A stretch of 42,771 nucleotides of DNA, taken from contig NZ_NMWU01000001.1 in assembly GCF_002860355.1 (NCBI RefSeq), positions 1-42,771 on the forward strand, read 5' to 3'. The stretch comes from Bifidobacterium margollesii. Its GTDB lineage: Bacteria > Actinomycetota > Actinomycetes > Actinomycetales > Bifidobacteriaceae. The notes under the pieces are model-generated. The model was not told the origin of the DNA and ran no database searches. It saw only the letters and a program-made list of their open reading frames with translations. This document shows, in pieces, positions 7,510 through 15,077 of the stretch (the first letter of the stretch is position 1; each line of letters opens with the position of its first letter). Both the position numbers and the translations under genes were made by a program.

Positions 7510-8729
7510 TCGGATTCGAACAGCAATTCGGGAGACAGCGCCCGCTGGGTTCCGAGCACGATACCTCCGGCGACTCCCGCCATTGACCGCAGGGTGCCGC
7601 GTTTGACCGAAAGATTGCGAGTGGAAAGCGGACGAGCCAGTTTGTAGACGCTGGTGCGGATCTCGGTAAGCATCTCGTCGCTCTCCTCCACGATCAATCC
7701 GGTAACGATGACTCGTCTCGGGTTGAGTACGTTGCATAGGAATGCGATCGCCTGCCCTATCCGCTCTCCGGCTTCGGAAACCACTTGTTGTGCTGTCTCA
7801 TCGCCTGCCCGCAGGAGATCAATAAGGTCTTCCACTGACTGCGGAGCTGTATCGCCGGAATGCTGACGATAGGTCTCCAACATTGCCGGTACGCTCACCG
7901 AGGCTTCCAGACATCCGGACTTGCCGCAGGCGCAACGACGGGTGGATGTCGGATCGAAGCAGGTGTGACCGATTTCGCCGGCCGAACCGTCAAAACCATG
8001 GAAGACGCGGCCTGATTCATCGATGATGCCGCCGCCTACTCCGGTGGCAATCTTGACTGCGATCAGAGGCAGATGATTCTCCTCAAGTGCGGCGGCCTCT
8101 CCCAATGCACGCAGATTCACATCGTTTTCGATGGTGACCGGGCAGCCAAGTTGATCGGTGATGAACTGCGAGACATTGAACATATCCCAGCCGCGCATGA
8201 TGGGAGGTCGGAACGGTTCGTGAGTACTGCTGTCGATGCGCGCGGGAATGCAGAGCACGCAATGCCTCAGTGGGAGCTCGGGGGCGGATTCTGAAGCCAT
8301 CTCCCATAGCCGGTCACATACGGTAGTCAGGAATTCCCGCGGTTCGAAGGCGGAAACGTCAAGTGGAAGCCGTTCATGATCCAACAGGTTCATATTGAGA
8401 TCGGCTATGGCGAGATTCGCATGGCGTGCGCCAAGATCGGCAATCAGCAGAAGCCCAAGCTGTCGATTGATCATCAGCTTTTCCGCCGGTCTGCCCCGGT
8501 CTACGGCAATGACACCAGAACTGGCCAGAATCCCCTTGTTCATCAGCATGCTGATGTATGAGGAAATGGTTGTTCGAGGCAGACCGGTTTCACGGCCTAA
8601 TGCGGCTTTGCTAGGCGCCTTGCCAGAGGCGATGAGCAGACAGAGATCGGACTGAATGGCCGCGCTCCGAGATGCCGACGGGGAGATCCCCATCAGTCGT
8701 AGTTTCGGCAGTGCGGACACGCTGTTCAT
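7506..8729 (-). CDS. ROK-family transcriptional repressor (NagC/XylR type)
   Basis: A 407-residue protein: a winged helix-turn-helix at about 25-80 (SKAALGRETGLPRTTISSYI), then a ROK domain. The ROK zinc signature is present (H-x2-F then CACGKSGCLE), together with GTG-like glycine motifs (KIATGVGGGI). ROK proteins with an N-terminal DNA-binding domain are usually sugar-responsive repressors. It is divergent from the alsE-type operon, 183 bp away, and an inverted repeat at 8771-8805 lies between them. An internal ATG twelve codons in (MGISPS) is a possible shorter start. The inferred effector is the sugar handled by the neighbouring operon. Confidence 0.87.
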   Translation of the reverse strand: MNSVSALPKLRLMGISPSASRSAAIQSDLCLLIASGKAPSKAALGRETGLPRTTISSYISMLMNKGILASSGVIAVDRGRPAEKLMINRQLGLLLIADLGARHANLAIADLNMNLLDHERLPLDVSAFEPREFLTTVCDRLWEMASESAPELPLRHCVLCIPARIDSSTHEPFRPPIMRGWDMFNVSQFITDQLGCPVTIENDVNLRALGEAAALEENHLPLIAVKIATGVGGGIIDESGRVFHGFDGSAGEIGHTCFDPTSTRRCACGKSGCLEASVSVPAMLETYRQHSGDTAPQSVEDLIDLLRAGDETAQQVVSEAGERIGQAIAFLCNVLNPRRVIVTGLIVEESDEMLTEIRTSVYKLARPLSTRNLSVKRGTLRSMAGVAGGIVLGTQRALSPELLFESD

Positions 8730-8770
8730 ATAAATGAATCCTTCGGGTCAAAAACGGTCACTCTTCACGA

Positions 8771-8805
8771 TAACGCGTTTTATTGGGACAAATTATGACA
8801 CGTTA
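8771..8805. promoter_or_regulatory. Inverted repeat, candidate ROK-repressor operator
   Basis: Arms TAACGCGT (8771-8778) and ACACGTTA (8798-8805) are inverted copies with one mismatch, separated by 19 AT-rich bases. It is the clearest dyad in the 183-bp divergent region between the ROK regulator and alsE. The rest of that region is AT-rich but shows no convincing -35/-10 pair. Confidence 0.45.
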
Positions 8806-8912
8806 ATGCTGAAAACAGACATAAATATGACATTGAGCCGTGGTTTTCGGGTTCCTAAAGTGCTAGGCATCAGGGACCTGGGAAAAGTTGCCAACGACGG
8901 AAAGGAATGATG

Positions 8913-9617
8913 ATGGGCACCAAATTCGCCGTTTCGTTGATGTGCATGGACTTCGCCAACGCCGCACGGCAGATCACCGTACTGAACCGATATGCGGACT
9001 CCTACCACTTCGACGTCATGGACGGGCATTTCGCCCCCAATCTGGCATTGAGTCCGGATTGGATCAAAGCGCTTACTCCCTACAGCACCGTGCGCAACGA
9101 AGTGCATCTGATGGCCGAGGATCCCGGACGATGGCTGGAACCACTGGCCGAAGCCGGTGCGGACGTCATCTCTCCGCACATCGAAACATTGCACGCCAAT
9201 GCCTTCCGCACGATGAACCGGATTCGTGAACTCGGTTGTGGTACCGGTCTGGTGGTGAATCCCATGACGCCCTTCGAAGACGTGAAGATGGTGTTGCCAC
9301 GAGTTGATCTGCTCACGTTCATGACCGTGGACGTCGGATTCGCTGGTCAGCCGTTCATCGACGAAGTGCTCGACAAGATCCGAGAGGCGGTGGAATACCG
9401 GCAAGAGCATGGTCTCGATTATGAGATTCAGATCGATGGACACTGCTTCGAAGGTACGTTCGCCAAGGCCCACGCTTCCGGTGCAGACACACTGATTCTG
9501 GGTAATGCCGGGCTGTTCAGCCTCTCCGACGATCTTGATGTCGCTTGGGGCAAGATGCTCGACAATTACGAACGGGCGGTAGGCGAGCCGGCCGGTGAGA
9601 AGGTGTGCCGTGACTGA
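8913..9617 (+). CDS. alsE: D-allulose-6-phosphate 3-epimerase
   Basis: A 234-residue ribulose-phosphate-3-epimerase-fold barrel that follows E. coli AlsE closely (SLMCMDF, YHFDVMDGHF, PNLALSP, MTVDVGFAGQPFI, YEIQIDG, GLF). Metal ligands His32, Asp34, His65 and Asp175 are kept. It converts D-allulose-6-phosphate to fructose-6-phosphate, feeding the fructose-6-phosphate shunt. Three ATGs run in a row (8907, 8910, 8913); AAGGA at 8902-8906 gives good spacing only for 8913. It overlaps alsK by 8 bases. AlsE is distinguished from Rpe by the SLMCMD start and the neighbouring AlsK-type kinase. Confidence 0.87.
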   Translation: MGTKFAVSLMCMDFANAARQITVLNRYADSYHFDVMDGHFAPNLALSPDWIKALTPYSTVRNEVHLMAEDPGRWLEPLAEAGADVISPHIETLHANAFRTMNRIRELGCGTGLVVNPMTPFEDVKMVLPRVDLLTFMTVDVGFAGQPFIDEVLDKIREAVEYRQEHGLDYEIQIDGHCFEGTFAKAHASGADTLILGNAGLFSLSDDLDVAWGKMLDNYERAVGEPAGEKVCRD

Positions 9618-10560
9618 GCTGCTTGACTTTCAGGAATCCGTGGTAATCGGCATCGACGTCGGCGGCACCAATCTTCGGGTGGGGCTGGTTGATGAACACG
9701 GCGATCTTCTGGACTCCTACATCGTTGGGACCCAGCAGACGCTGGGCGGCAGCGACCCGATGCGCAGTCTCGCCGATATGCTGCAGTCGTTTATTTCGCA
9801 ATCCGTGGTCGGTCGATATCATCTTCGAGCCATCGCGATCGGCTTCCCATCCATGGTCGATGAAACCCGACGAAAGGTGATTCGCACGACCTTTATCGAA
9901 GGACTGCAGAACATTGATGTAGTCGCTGGGCTGAATCGGTTCGGCGTGCCAGTATTCATCGACCGAGACGTCAATATGCTGCTGCATTATGATGCGCATC
10001 GATTGCATTTGCCTCCGAAAGGCGTGTGGCTTGGTTGCTACGTGGGTACGGGCATGGGATTCTCCCTCGCCTTCGACGGTAGAATCCTAGTCGGCAAACA
10101 CGGCGTGGCCGGTGAGCTTGGCCATATCCCCGGGCGAACCGGATTGCGTTGCGGCTGCGGAAACGAAGGTTGCATCGAGACCAAGACCGCAGGCAACGCT
10201 CTGGTGGCGAGTCTGCGTGAACGATACGGTCCTGATGAGCCGATCGAAGCCGTATTCGTCGATCACACAGACGAGCCATTCATCGATGAATGGCTGGAAT
10301 ATCTGGCGATTGGTTTCTCCACGGCCATCAACATGCTTGATCCCACCGCGATTCTGGTGGGTGGCGGTGTGCCGCAGATGTCCGGATTCCCAAAGCGTCG
10401 ACTGGAGGAGAAGATCCGTCGGATGGCCCGAAAGCCGGTTCCCGAAGCGGATCTGCATCTCACTTATCTGGAACAGGGGCCCTACGATGGAGTACTCGGA
10501 TCGGCATTGTGCGCCTTCGAAGCGCTGAACACACAGGATTCGAAGGTGTTGGTCAGTTAG
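9610..10560 (+). CDS. alsK: AlsK-type ROK sugar kinase (D-allose/D-allulose kinase)
   Basis: A 316-residue ROK kinase. ATP-binding DVGGT is at 16-20, catalytic Asp120 in DRDVN, the sugar-contact segment GELGHIP at 168-174, and zinc ligands His172, Cys181, Cys183 and Cys188 (CGCGNEGC). GFPSMV, YVGTGMGF and the FPKRRLEE segment all have counterparts in E. coli AlsK. The GTG at 9610 has AGAAGG 6 bases upstream; a GTG at 9595 is also in frame. It phosphorylates the hexose at C6 for AlsE. No AlsI/RpiB isomerase gene is present, so the true substrate may be D-allulose rather than D-allose. Confidence 0.8.
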   Translation: MTELLDFQESVVIGIDVGGTNLRVGLVDEHGDLLDSYIVGTQQTLGGSDPMRSLADMLQSFISQSVVGRYHLRAIAIGFPSMVDETRRKVIRTTFIEGLQNIDVVAGLNRFGVPVFIDRDVNMLLHYDAHRLHLPPKGVWLGCYVGTGMGFSLAFDGRILVGKHGVAGELGHIPGRTGLRCGCGNEGCIETKTAGNALVASLRERYGPDEPIEAVFVDHTDEPFIDEWLEYLAIGFSTAINMLDPTAILVGGGVPQMSGFPKRRLEEKIRRMARKPVPEADLHLTYLEQGPYDGVLGSALCAFEALNTQDSKVLVS

Positions 10561-10564
10561 CTGT

Positions 10565-10587
10565 TTCCTGTGAACGGTTCATAGGAA
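10565..10587. promoter_or_regulatory. 23-bp palindrome between alsK and the nucleoside hydrolase gene
   Basis: TTCCTGTGAAC and GTTCATAGGAA are inverted copies around a single central G, with one G-T mismatch. It starts 5 bases after the alsK stop. It may be an operator or, with a three-base loop, a 10-bp hairpin that trims read-through. Confidence 0.45.
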
Positions 10588-10654
10588 GTACGCAGAAATC
10601 GATTGAAGACGAACTATCACAAACAACTACAGAGAAAAAGAAAAGGAGACAATG

Positions 10655-11629
10655 ATGTCTGCAACGAAAATCATCATCGACACCGATCCCGGTGTCGGTA
10701 TTCCCGGCACGGATGCCGATGATCCGATCGCCCTACTGTTTGCGCTCGCCGATCCCAGACTGGATCTTTTGGCCGTGACCAGTACTTTCGGCAATTGCCC
10801 GCCGTGGATTACGGCACGCGGTGCCCGTAAGGTGCTTGATACCGCGAGTCGCACGGACATTCCGGTGGCGCAGGGACTGCCGCTGCCACTGAGTGGGACT
10901 CTCGCCGACGAACTGCAGGAAGCGTATCGGGGTGATCGAGGTCGCTTGGGACGAGTGGATCTTCCGGAGCTTTCCGAACGCGAACTGAGCGTATCGGCTC
11001 CGCAGCTCATCATCGATACCGTGAAGGCCAATCCGGGAGAGGTCACCATTGTCGCCATCGGGCCGCAGACTAATGTGGCCGCCGCGTTGTTGATGTGCCC
11101 GGAGATCAAAGACGACATAGCCGAAATCGTCTTCATGGGAGGCGGACTTGGCATCAACGCTGAATTCGGTCGTGGCAACGTGACTCCTGTTGCGGAATGC
11201 AACATCTACTTCGACCCGATCGCTGCCAATGTGGTGTTTAATTCCGGCATTCCCATGCGAATGGTCAGTCTCGATGTCACTAATCCGGCGACCGGTCAAA
11301 TCCTTCGGGAAGAGACCATTGAACAAATCGATGCCTCTGCCTCTCCCAGCGCCGAACTGTTCGCGCAGATCTGTGCCACCTACATGGAGAAACCCATGTT
11401 CGACTGGGGGCATGGCTGCGTGCTCTACGATCCACTGGCTGTGCTCGCAGTGGCTGATCCGACCGTTGGAACGTGGGAGGACATGGCCGTGCGAGTGGAG
11501 ACCAAGGGCGAATACACACTCGGTCAGACGGTACCTATTCGGGGCGCCAAGCCGAACATGCGAGTGATGACCGATGTCGATGGCACGTCGTCGGTCGATG
11601 AGATTGTGCGCGTCATTGAAACCCTGTAG
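10655..11629 (+). CDS. Nucleoside hydrolase (IunH-fold) family protein
   Basis: A 324-residue inosine-uridine-preferring nucleoside hydrolase-type protein. The calcium site is recognisable: Asp9 and Asp11 (DTDPG) and Asp22-Asp23, but 8 residues (VGIPGTDA) lie between DTDPG and DD where classic members have one. GPQTNVAAAL and IVFMGGG are typical. Near the C-terminus LYDPLAV has Tyr where classic members carry the His that protonates the leaving base. AAGGAG (10643-10648) sits 6 bases before the ATG at 10655 (10652 is an alternative). In an alsE-alsK operon it may release a hexulose or pentose from a glycoside or nucleoside. Substrate unknown. Confidence 0.8.
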   Translation: MSATKIIIDTDPGVGIPGTDADDPIALLFALADPRLDLLAVTSTFGNCPPWITARGARKVLDTASRTDIPVAQGLPLPLSGTLADELQEAYRGDRGRLGRVDLPELSERELSVSAPQLIIDTVKANPGEVTIVAIGPQTNVAAALLMCPEIKDDIAEIVFMGGGLGINAEFGRGNVTPVAECNIYFDPIAANVVFNSGIPMRMVSLDVTNPATGQILREETIEQIDASASPSAELFAQICATYMEKPMFDWGHGCVLYDPLAVLAVADPTVGTWEDMAVRVETKGEYTLGQTVPIRGAKPNMRVMTDVDGTSSVDEIVRVIETL

Positions 11630-11698
11630 GTCGTTTTCCATCCATTCGTTCCGAAATCCCTCCAATATCATTTGTCAATTCCTGAAAGGCCATGAATC

Positions 11699-13084
11699 AT
11701 GAGTAGGACCAATGTCTCTCCAAGCGGGACGAAGACGGCGAAGACTTCGGGCTCCGCTGCGTTGATCGCATTCATCACATCCATCGGTGGATTCCTGTTC
11801 GGCTTCGATAACGGCAGTATTTCCAGTTCCATCGGCTACCTGACGCAGAAGTTCTCGCTAAGTGCCGCCAGTATGGGCTGGGTCACATCTTGCATTACGA
11901 TCGGCTGCATCATCGGTGTGGTATTTGCCGGCCGCCTCTCCGACCTCTTCGGACGCAAGAAAGTTCTGGTCGTGGTGGCTGCACTGTTCATTATCGGTGC
12001 GGCCGGCGAGGCCGTGGCCCCGAACGTGGAGATCCTGATTGCGGCGCGTATGCTTGTCGGCTTCGGTATCGGTCTGGAAACCACCGTAGCTCCGCTGTAC
12101 ATCAGCGAGATAGCTCCGGCCAACATTCGAGGGCGACTGGTGTCGTTCAATCAGTTATTCAACTGCATCGGCAATCTGGTGATCTTCTCCGTAAGCGCAC
12201 TGGTCATCAGCACCCATGCCGAAGAATGGAATATCCAGTACAGTTGGCGAACCATCTTCATCATCGGAGTGATTCCCGCGGTGATCCTGATCGCATGCTT
12301 GAAGTTCATCCCTGAAAGCCCGCGCTGGCTCGTGCAGCAGGGGCGTGTGGACGAGGCCCGCACCTCCATTGGTCGTATGGTTTCCGATCCTGAGGCTATT
12401 GAGGCCGAACTCAAGCGTATCAATGTGGTGGCTTCTTCCGAGGAAAAGCCGAAGATCTCCGAAATCTGGGCTCCGAAGATGCGCAAGCGTCTGCTGATTG
12501 TGATGGGTGTGAGCTTCTTCATGCAGCTCACCGGCATCACTGCGGTGTTCTATTACGCTCCCGAGATCTTCAAGACCGCCGGATTCGGCGCCAGCGCCGC
12601 AGTGCAAAGTACGGTTCTTGTCGGAGGCGCTCTCGTGGTCGGAACGCTACTGTCAGTGTGGATCATCGACAAAGCCGGTCGTCGTACGCTGTTGCTGGTC
12701 GGCTCTGTGGCCATGGCCGTGCTTCTGGGTGCCATCGCGTGGCTGTTCACCATGGACCATCCGAACGGGCCCGCGCTGATTGCGCTGTTGCTGGCCTACG
12801 TGATCGTCTGGGGCGTGAGCTTCGGCACCGTCTCCTATGTGCTGCCCGGTGAAATGTACCCGACGCGCATTCGTGGCCTCGGTCAGTCGGCGCAGACGCT
12901 CTCGCAGTGGGTGTTCACCTTCCTGGTGGCGCAGCTCTTCCCGATCCTTGTGGATCTGTACGGTTCCACTGTCACCTTCGGCGGCCTTGCGGTGTTCTCG
13001 GTTCTGGCGTTCTTCTTCAGCTATGCGCTCGTGCCGGAAACCAAGCAGAAGCCGTTGGAACAGTTGGAGCTTGAACTGAACTGA
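11699..13084 (+). CDS. Sugar porter MFS transporter
   Basis: A 461-residue 12-helix sugar:proton symporter of the XylE/GLUT family. Signature motifs in order: GFDNGSIS in helix 1, GRLSDLFGRKK after helix 2, IRGRLVSFNQL in the first half, PESPRWL before the central loop, DKAGRR after helix 8, and PGEMYPTRIRG/PETKQKPLEQL at the end. Its place as last gene of the alsE-alsK operon makes it the probable importer of the operon's sugar. A strong terminator follows 22 bases after the stop. Confidence 0.87.
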   Translation: MSRTNVSPSGTKTAKTSGSAALIAFITSIGGFLFGFDNGSISSSIGYLTQKFSLSAASMGWVTSCITIGCIIGVVFAGRLSDLFGRKKVLVVVAALFIIGAAGEAVAPNVEILIAARMLVGFGIGLETTVAPLYISEIAPANIRGRLVSFNQLFNCIGNLVIFSVSALVISTHAEEWNIQYSWRTIFIIGVIPAVILIACLKFIPESPRWLVQQGRVDEARTSIGRMVSDPEAIEAELKRINVVASSEEKPKISEIWAPKMRKRLLIVMGVSFFMQLTGITAVFYYAPEIFKTAGFGASAAVQSTVLVGGALVVGTLLSVWIIDKAGRRTLLLVGSVAMAVLLGAIAWLFTMDHPNGPALIALLLAYVIVWGVSFGTVSYVLPGEMYPTRIRGLGQSAQTLSQWVFTFLVAQLFPILVDLYGSTVTFGGLAVFSVLAFFFSYALVPETKQKPLEQLELELN

Positions 13085-13105
13085 CATAAGTCGTTTCGCT
13101 TTCTG

Positions 13106-13147
13106 CAACAAAGTGGCCATGGTCCGCAGACCGTGGCCACTTTGTTG
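13106..13147 (+). terminator. Strong terminator of the alsE operon
   Basis: A 19-bp stem with a single U-G wobble and a CGCA loop (13106-13124 with 13129-13147); arms begin CAACAAAGTGGCC and end GGCCACTTTGTTG. No T-tract follows, but the stem is very stable. Confidence 0.8.
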
Positions 13148-13162
13148 TGGCGGGAGGAGGGT

Positions 13163-13222
13163 ATGCCACTTTTTTGCGTAAAAAAGTGGCATGGAGATAC
13201 ACTTTTTTACATAAAAAAGTGT
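13163..13222. repeat. Two tandem perfect palindromes upstream of a DUF4143 ATPase
   Basis: Palindrome 1 (13163-13192): arms ATGCCACTTTTTT and AAAAAAGTGGCAT, 13 bp, loop GCGT. Palindrome 2 (13199-13222): arms ACACTTTTTT and AAAAAAGTGT, 10 bp, loop ACAT. They share the core ACTTTTTT-N4-AAAAAAGT and sit 24 bases before the ATG of the ATPase gene. Either could fold in RNA as a hairpin followed by U's on one strand, or act as duplicated operators. Confidence 0.8.
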
Positions 13223-13245
13223 CACGAGGTTTTCCTGAGGGTATT

Positions 13246-14571
13246 ATGAAACGCAAAATCGATAAGGTGCTGGATGTCTGGGCGGATGACGAGCCATCAT
13301 CTCCATTGCTGCTTCGTGGAGCGCGGCGGGTAGGCAAGACCTACAGCATCAAACAATTGGGTGCCAGAAGATTTGGTGACGGGGATTTTGCGTATTTCGA
13401 TTTTCAAACCGATCTTGCGCGTCTTTCGGCGCTGTTCGGCAACACCGCGAATATTGATGGCATCGTCGCGGATTTGTCCGCATACCTAGGAAAGTCGATT
13501 CGACGAGGTTCAACGCTAATTGCTTTTGATGAAATTCAGCTATGTGAGCAGGCCTTGAATTCCTTGCGCTTCTTCGCGTCCAGCGGGTATAGGGTAATCG
13601 CATCCGGCTCCCAACTCGGGGTCACTTTGCGTAATCGCACGTTGCCGTTCCCCAGCGATGTGCATCAGGTTACCCTCCACCCCCTGGATTTTGAGGAGTG
13701 GCTGTGGGCTACGGGTAATAAGCCGCTTGCCGAGGCGATTCGGGGCCATTTCGACTCGAAGGAGGCGTTCGGTCTGCATGATATGGCAATGGAGCAGTAC
13801 CGCCGCTATGTGGTTACCGGTGGACTTCCGGCGGTGGTGAATACATATTGCTCCGCGGCCGATCTCAATGCCGTCAAAACCGCTCAGGTGGATATCGACG
13901 GGACCTATACGGCTGATATTGCGCTGTATGCTCCCGAGGAGACCGTGGTCGCCACGCAGGCCGTATGGCAAAGCATTCCTAAGCAGCTGGCACGCGAGAC
14001 CACGCGCAAGTTCAAATATGCGGATGTGAGGAAAGGCGGTCGGGAACGTCAGTATCGGCTTCCTCTGGCATGGCTGGAGTCTGCGGGGTTGATCACGCTC
14101 AACGAACAGACCAACGATACTAGCGCGCCACTGGAAGCGCGCGGCGGCGGTTCGTTTTTCAAGGTGTACATGGCTGATACCGGTTTGTTGTTCAGCCGGT
14201 ACGCGCTCAATGCCAGCGCTTGGCTATCCGACGAGATGAGGATTCAGCTCTCCCCTAGATTTCGTGGTGCCTTAACCGAAAACTATGTGATGCAGGCGCT
14301 GTCCGCTAACCATGTGCCCACCTATTACTGGACTTCCGGTGAGGGGAGGCAGTACGAGATCGAATTCATTGCCCAAACCGACATGGGGCGTGTGGTTCCC
14401 ATCGAGGTGAAATCCGGGAGCAACGTGCGTGCCACCAGTCTCGGTAAATTCATGGCAAAAGCGGATGCCCCCTATGCCATACGTATTTCCGCCAAGAATT
14501 TCGGTTTCGACCAGGGTATGTTCAGTGTTCCGCTGTATGCCGCCTTCTGCATCACCCCGAGGTCGCTCTGA
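13246..14571 (+). CDS. AAA ATPase with C-terminal DUF4143 domain (first copy)
   Basis: A 441-residue AAA_14/DUF4143 protein. Walker A GARRVGKT is at 25-32, Walker B LIAFDEIQ near 100. The C-terminal DUF4143 region ends in a PD-(D/E)xK-like arrangement (YEIEFIAQT, then VVPIEVKSG). The ATG at 13246 matches the family start (MKRKIDKVL); the frame stays open upstream only because the palindromes lack stops. The family is abundant in bifidobacteria and other anaerobes, often in accessory regions; its cellular role is not established. A paralogue lies at 32062-33360. It stands alone, after a terminator. Confidence 0.85.
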   Translation: MKRKIDKVLDVWADDEPSSPLLLRGARRVGKTYSIKQLGARRFGDGDFAYFDFQTDLARLSALFGNTANIDGIVADLSAYLGKSIRRGSTLIAFDEIQLCEQALNSLRFFASSGYRVIASGSQLGVTLRNRTLPFPSDVHQVTLHPLDFEEWLWATGNKPLAEAIRGHFDSKEAFGLHDMAMEQYRRYVVTGGLPAVVNTYCSAADLNAVKTAQVDIDGTYTADIALYAPEETVVATQAVWQSIPKQLARETTRKFKYADVRKGGRERQYRLPLAWLESAGLITLNEQTNDTSAPLEARGGGSFFKVYMADTGLLFSRYALNASAWLSDEMRIQLSPRFRGALTENYVMQALSANHVPTYYWTSGEGRQYEIEFIAQTDMGRVVPIEVKSGSNVRATSLGKFMAKADAPYAIRISAKNFGFDQGMFSVPLYAAFCITPRSL

Positions 14572-15077
14572 CCGCATAATCATTTGGATGGGAGATCCCG
14601 GGATTCCCAGGTGGGAAAGACGTCAGCGTTGTCCGGCTGACGAGGGGCGTGAGCGACATGGTGGGCTAAGGCGGTGATGGACTAAGGCGGGTTTTGCGTG
14701 TAATGCGCACTAATCCACCGCGGCAGGAATCGAAGAACCCGTAAAACCGCATGATTGCAAGGATGTTGCAATCGCCGGTATCGGATTTCGTAGGATTAGC
14801 GTGCAAATTATGGGTTTTGCATCGTAGTCCATCGTGGCGTCGCATCGTCGACGCATCGTCTCATCCCCTCATCCAACCGGCTATCGCCGGCCACCTTCCC
14901 CTCTGAGGGGAAGGCAAGCGTGAACCGGATCCGCCGACCACCTTCCCACTACCCGACAGCGTGGCGTCGGGCTGTTGAAGGAATGGCCCGATTCCGGTGA
15001 AAACCGAGAGAACCCGCGTCCGCCTCCCGGCCGCATCACTATACTGACTGCGGGGATTACATCCGGGAGGTGGCGAC
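14572..15077. other. Gene-free interval with several hairpins
   Basis: No supported gene in 506 bases. It holds a 7-bp hairpin (CGTCAGC 14621-14627 with GCTGACG 14636-14642) that may end the ATPase gene, a perfect inverted repeat GATTGCAA/TTGCAATC (14753-14760, 14766-14773), a weaker TGCAAA/TTTGCA pair (14802-14821), a dispersed repeat copy (14865-14914) and a -10-like TATACT at 15040-15045 without a clear -35. Confidence 0.6.
14865..14914 (-). repeat. Dispersed REP-like element, diverged copy in opposite orientation
   Basis: Reverse-complement relative of the 53-bp repeats at 21188-21240 and 21281-21333. It keeps the CCCCTCATCC end, the CCGGC...GCCGG hairpin and the CTTCCCCTC/GAGGGGAAG hairpin (about 14894-14913), with several changes. 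Confidence 0.7.

Noticed and set aside
13147-13245. Upstream extension of the first DUF4143 ATPase
   Set aside because: It translates the palindromes; the family N-terminus and ribosome site fit the ATG at 13246.
14720-14750. Possible tRNA fragment (GGAATCGAAGAACCC)
   Set aside because: No cloverleaf arms or T-loop consensus could be formed around it.
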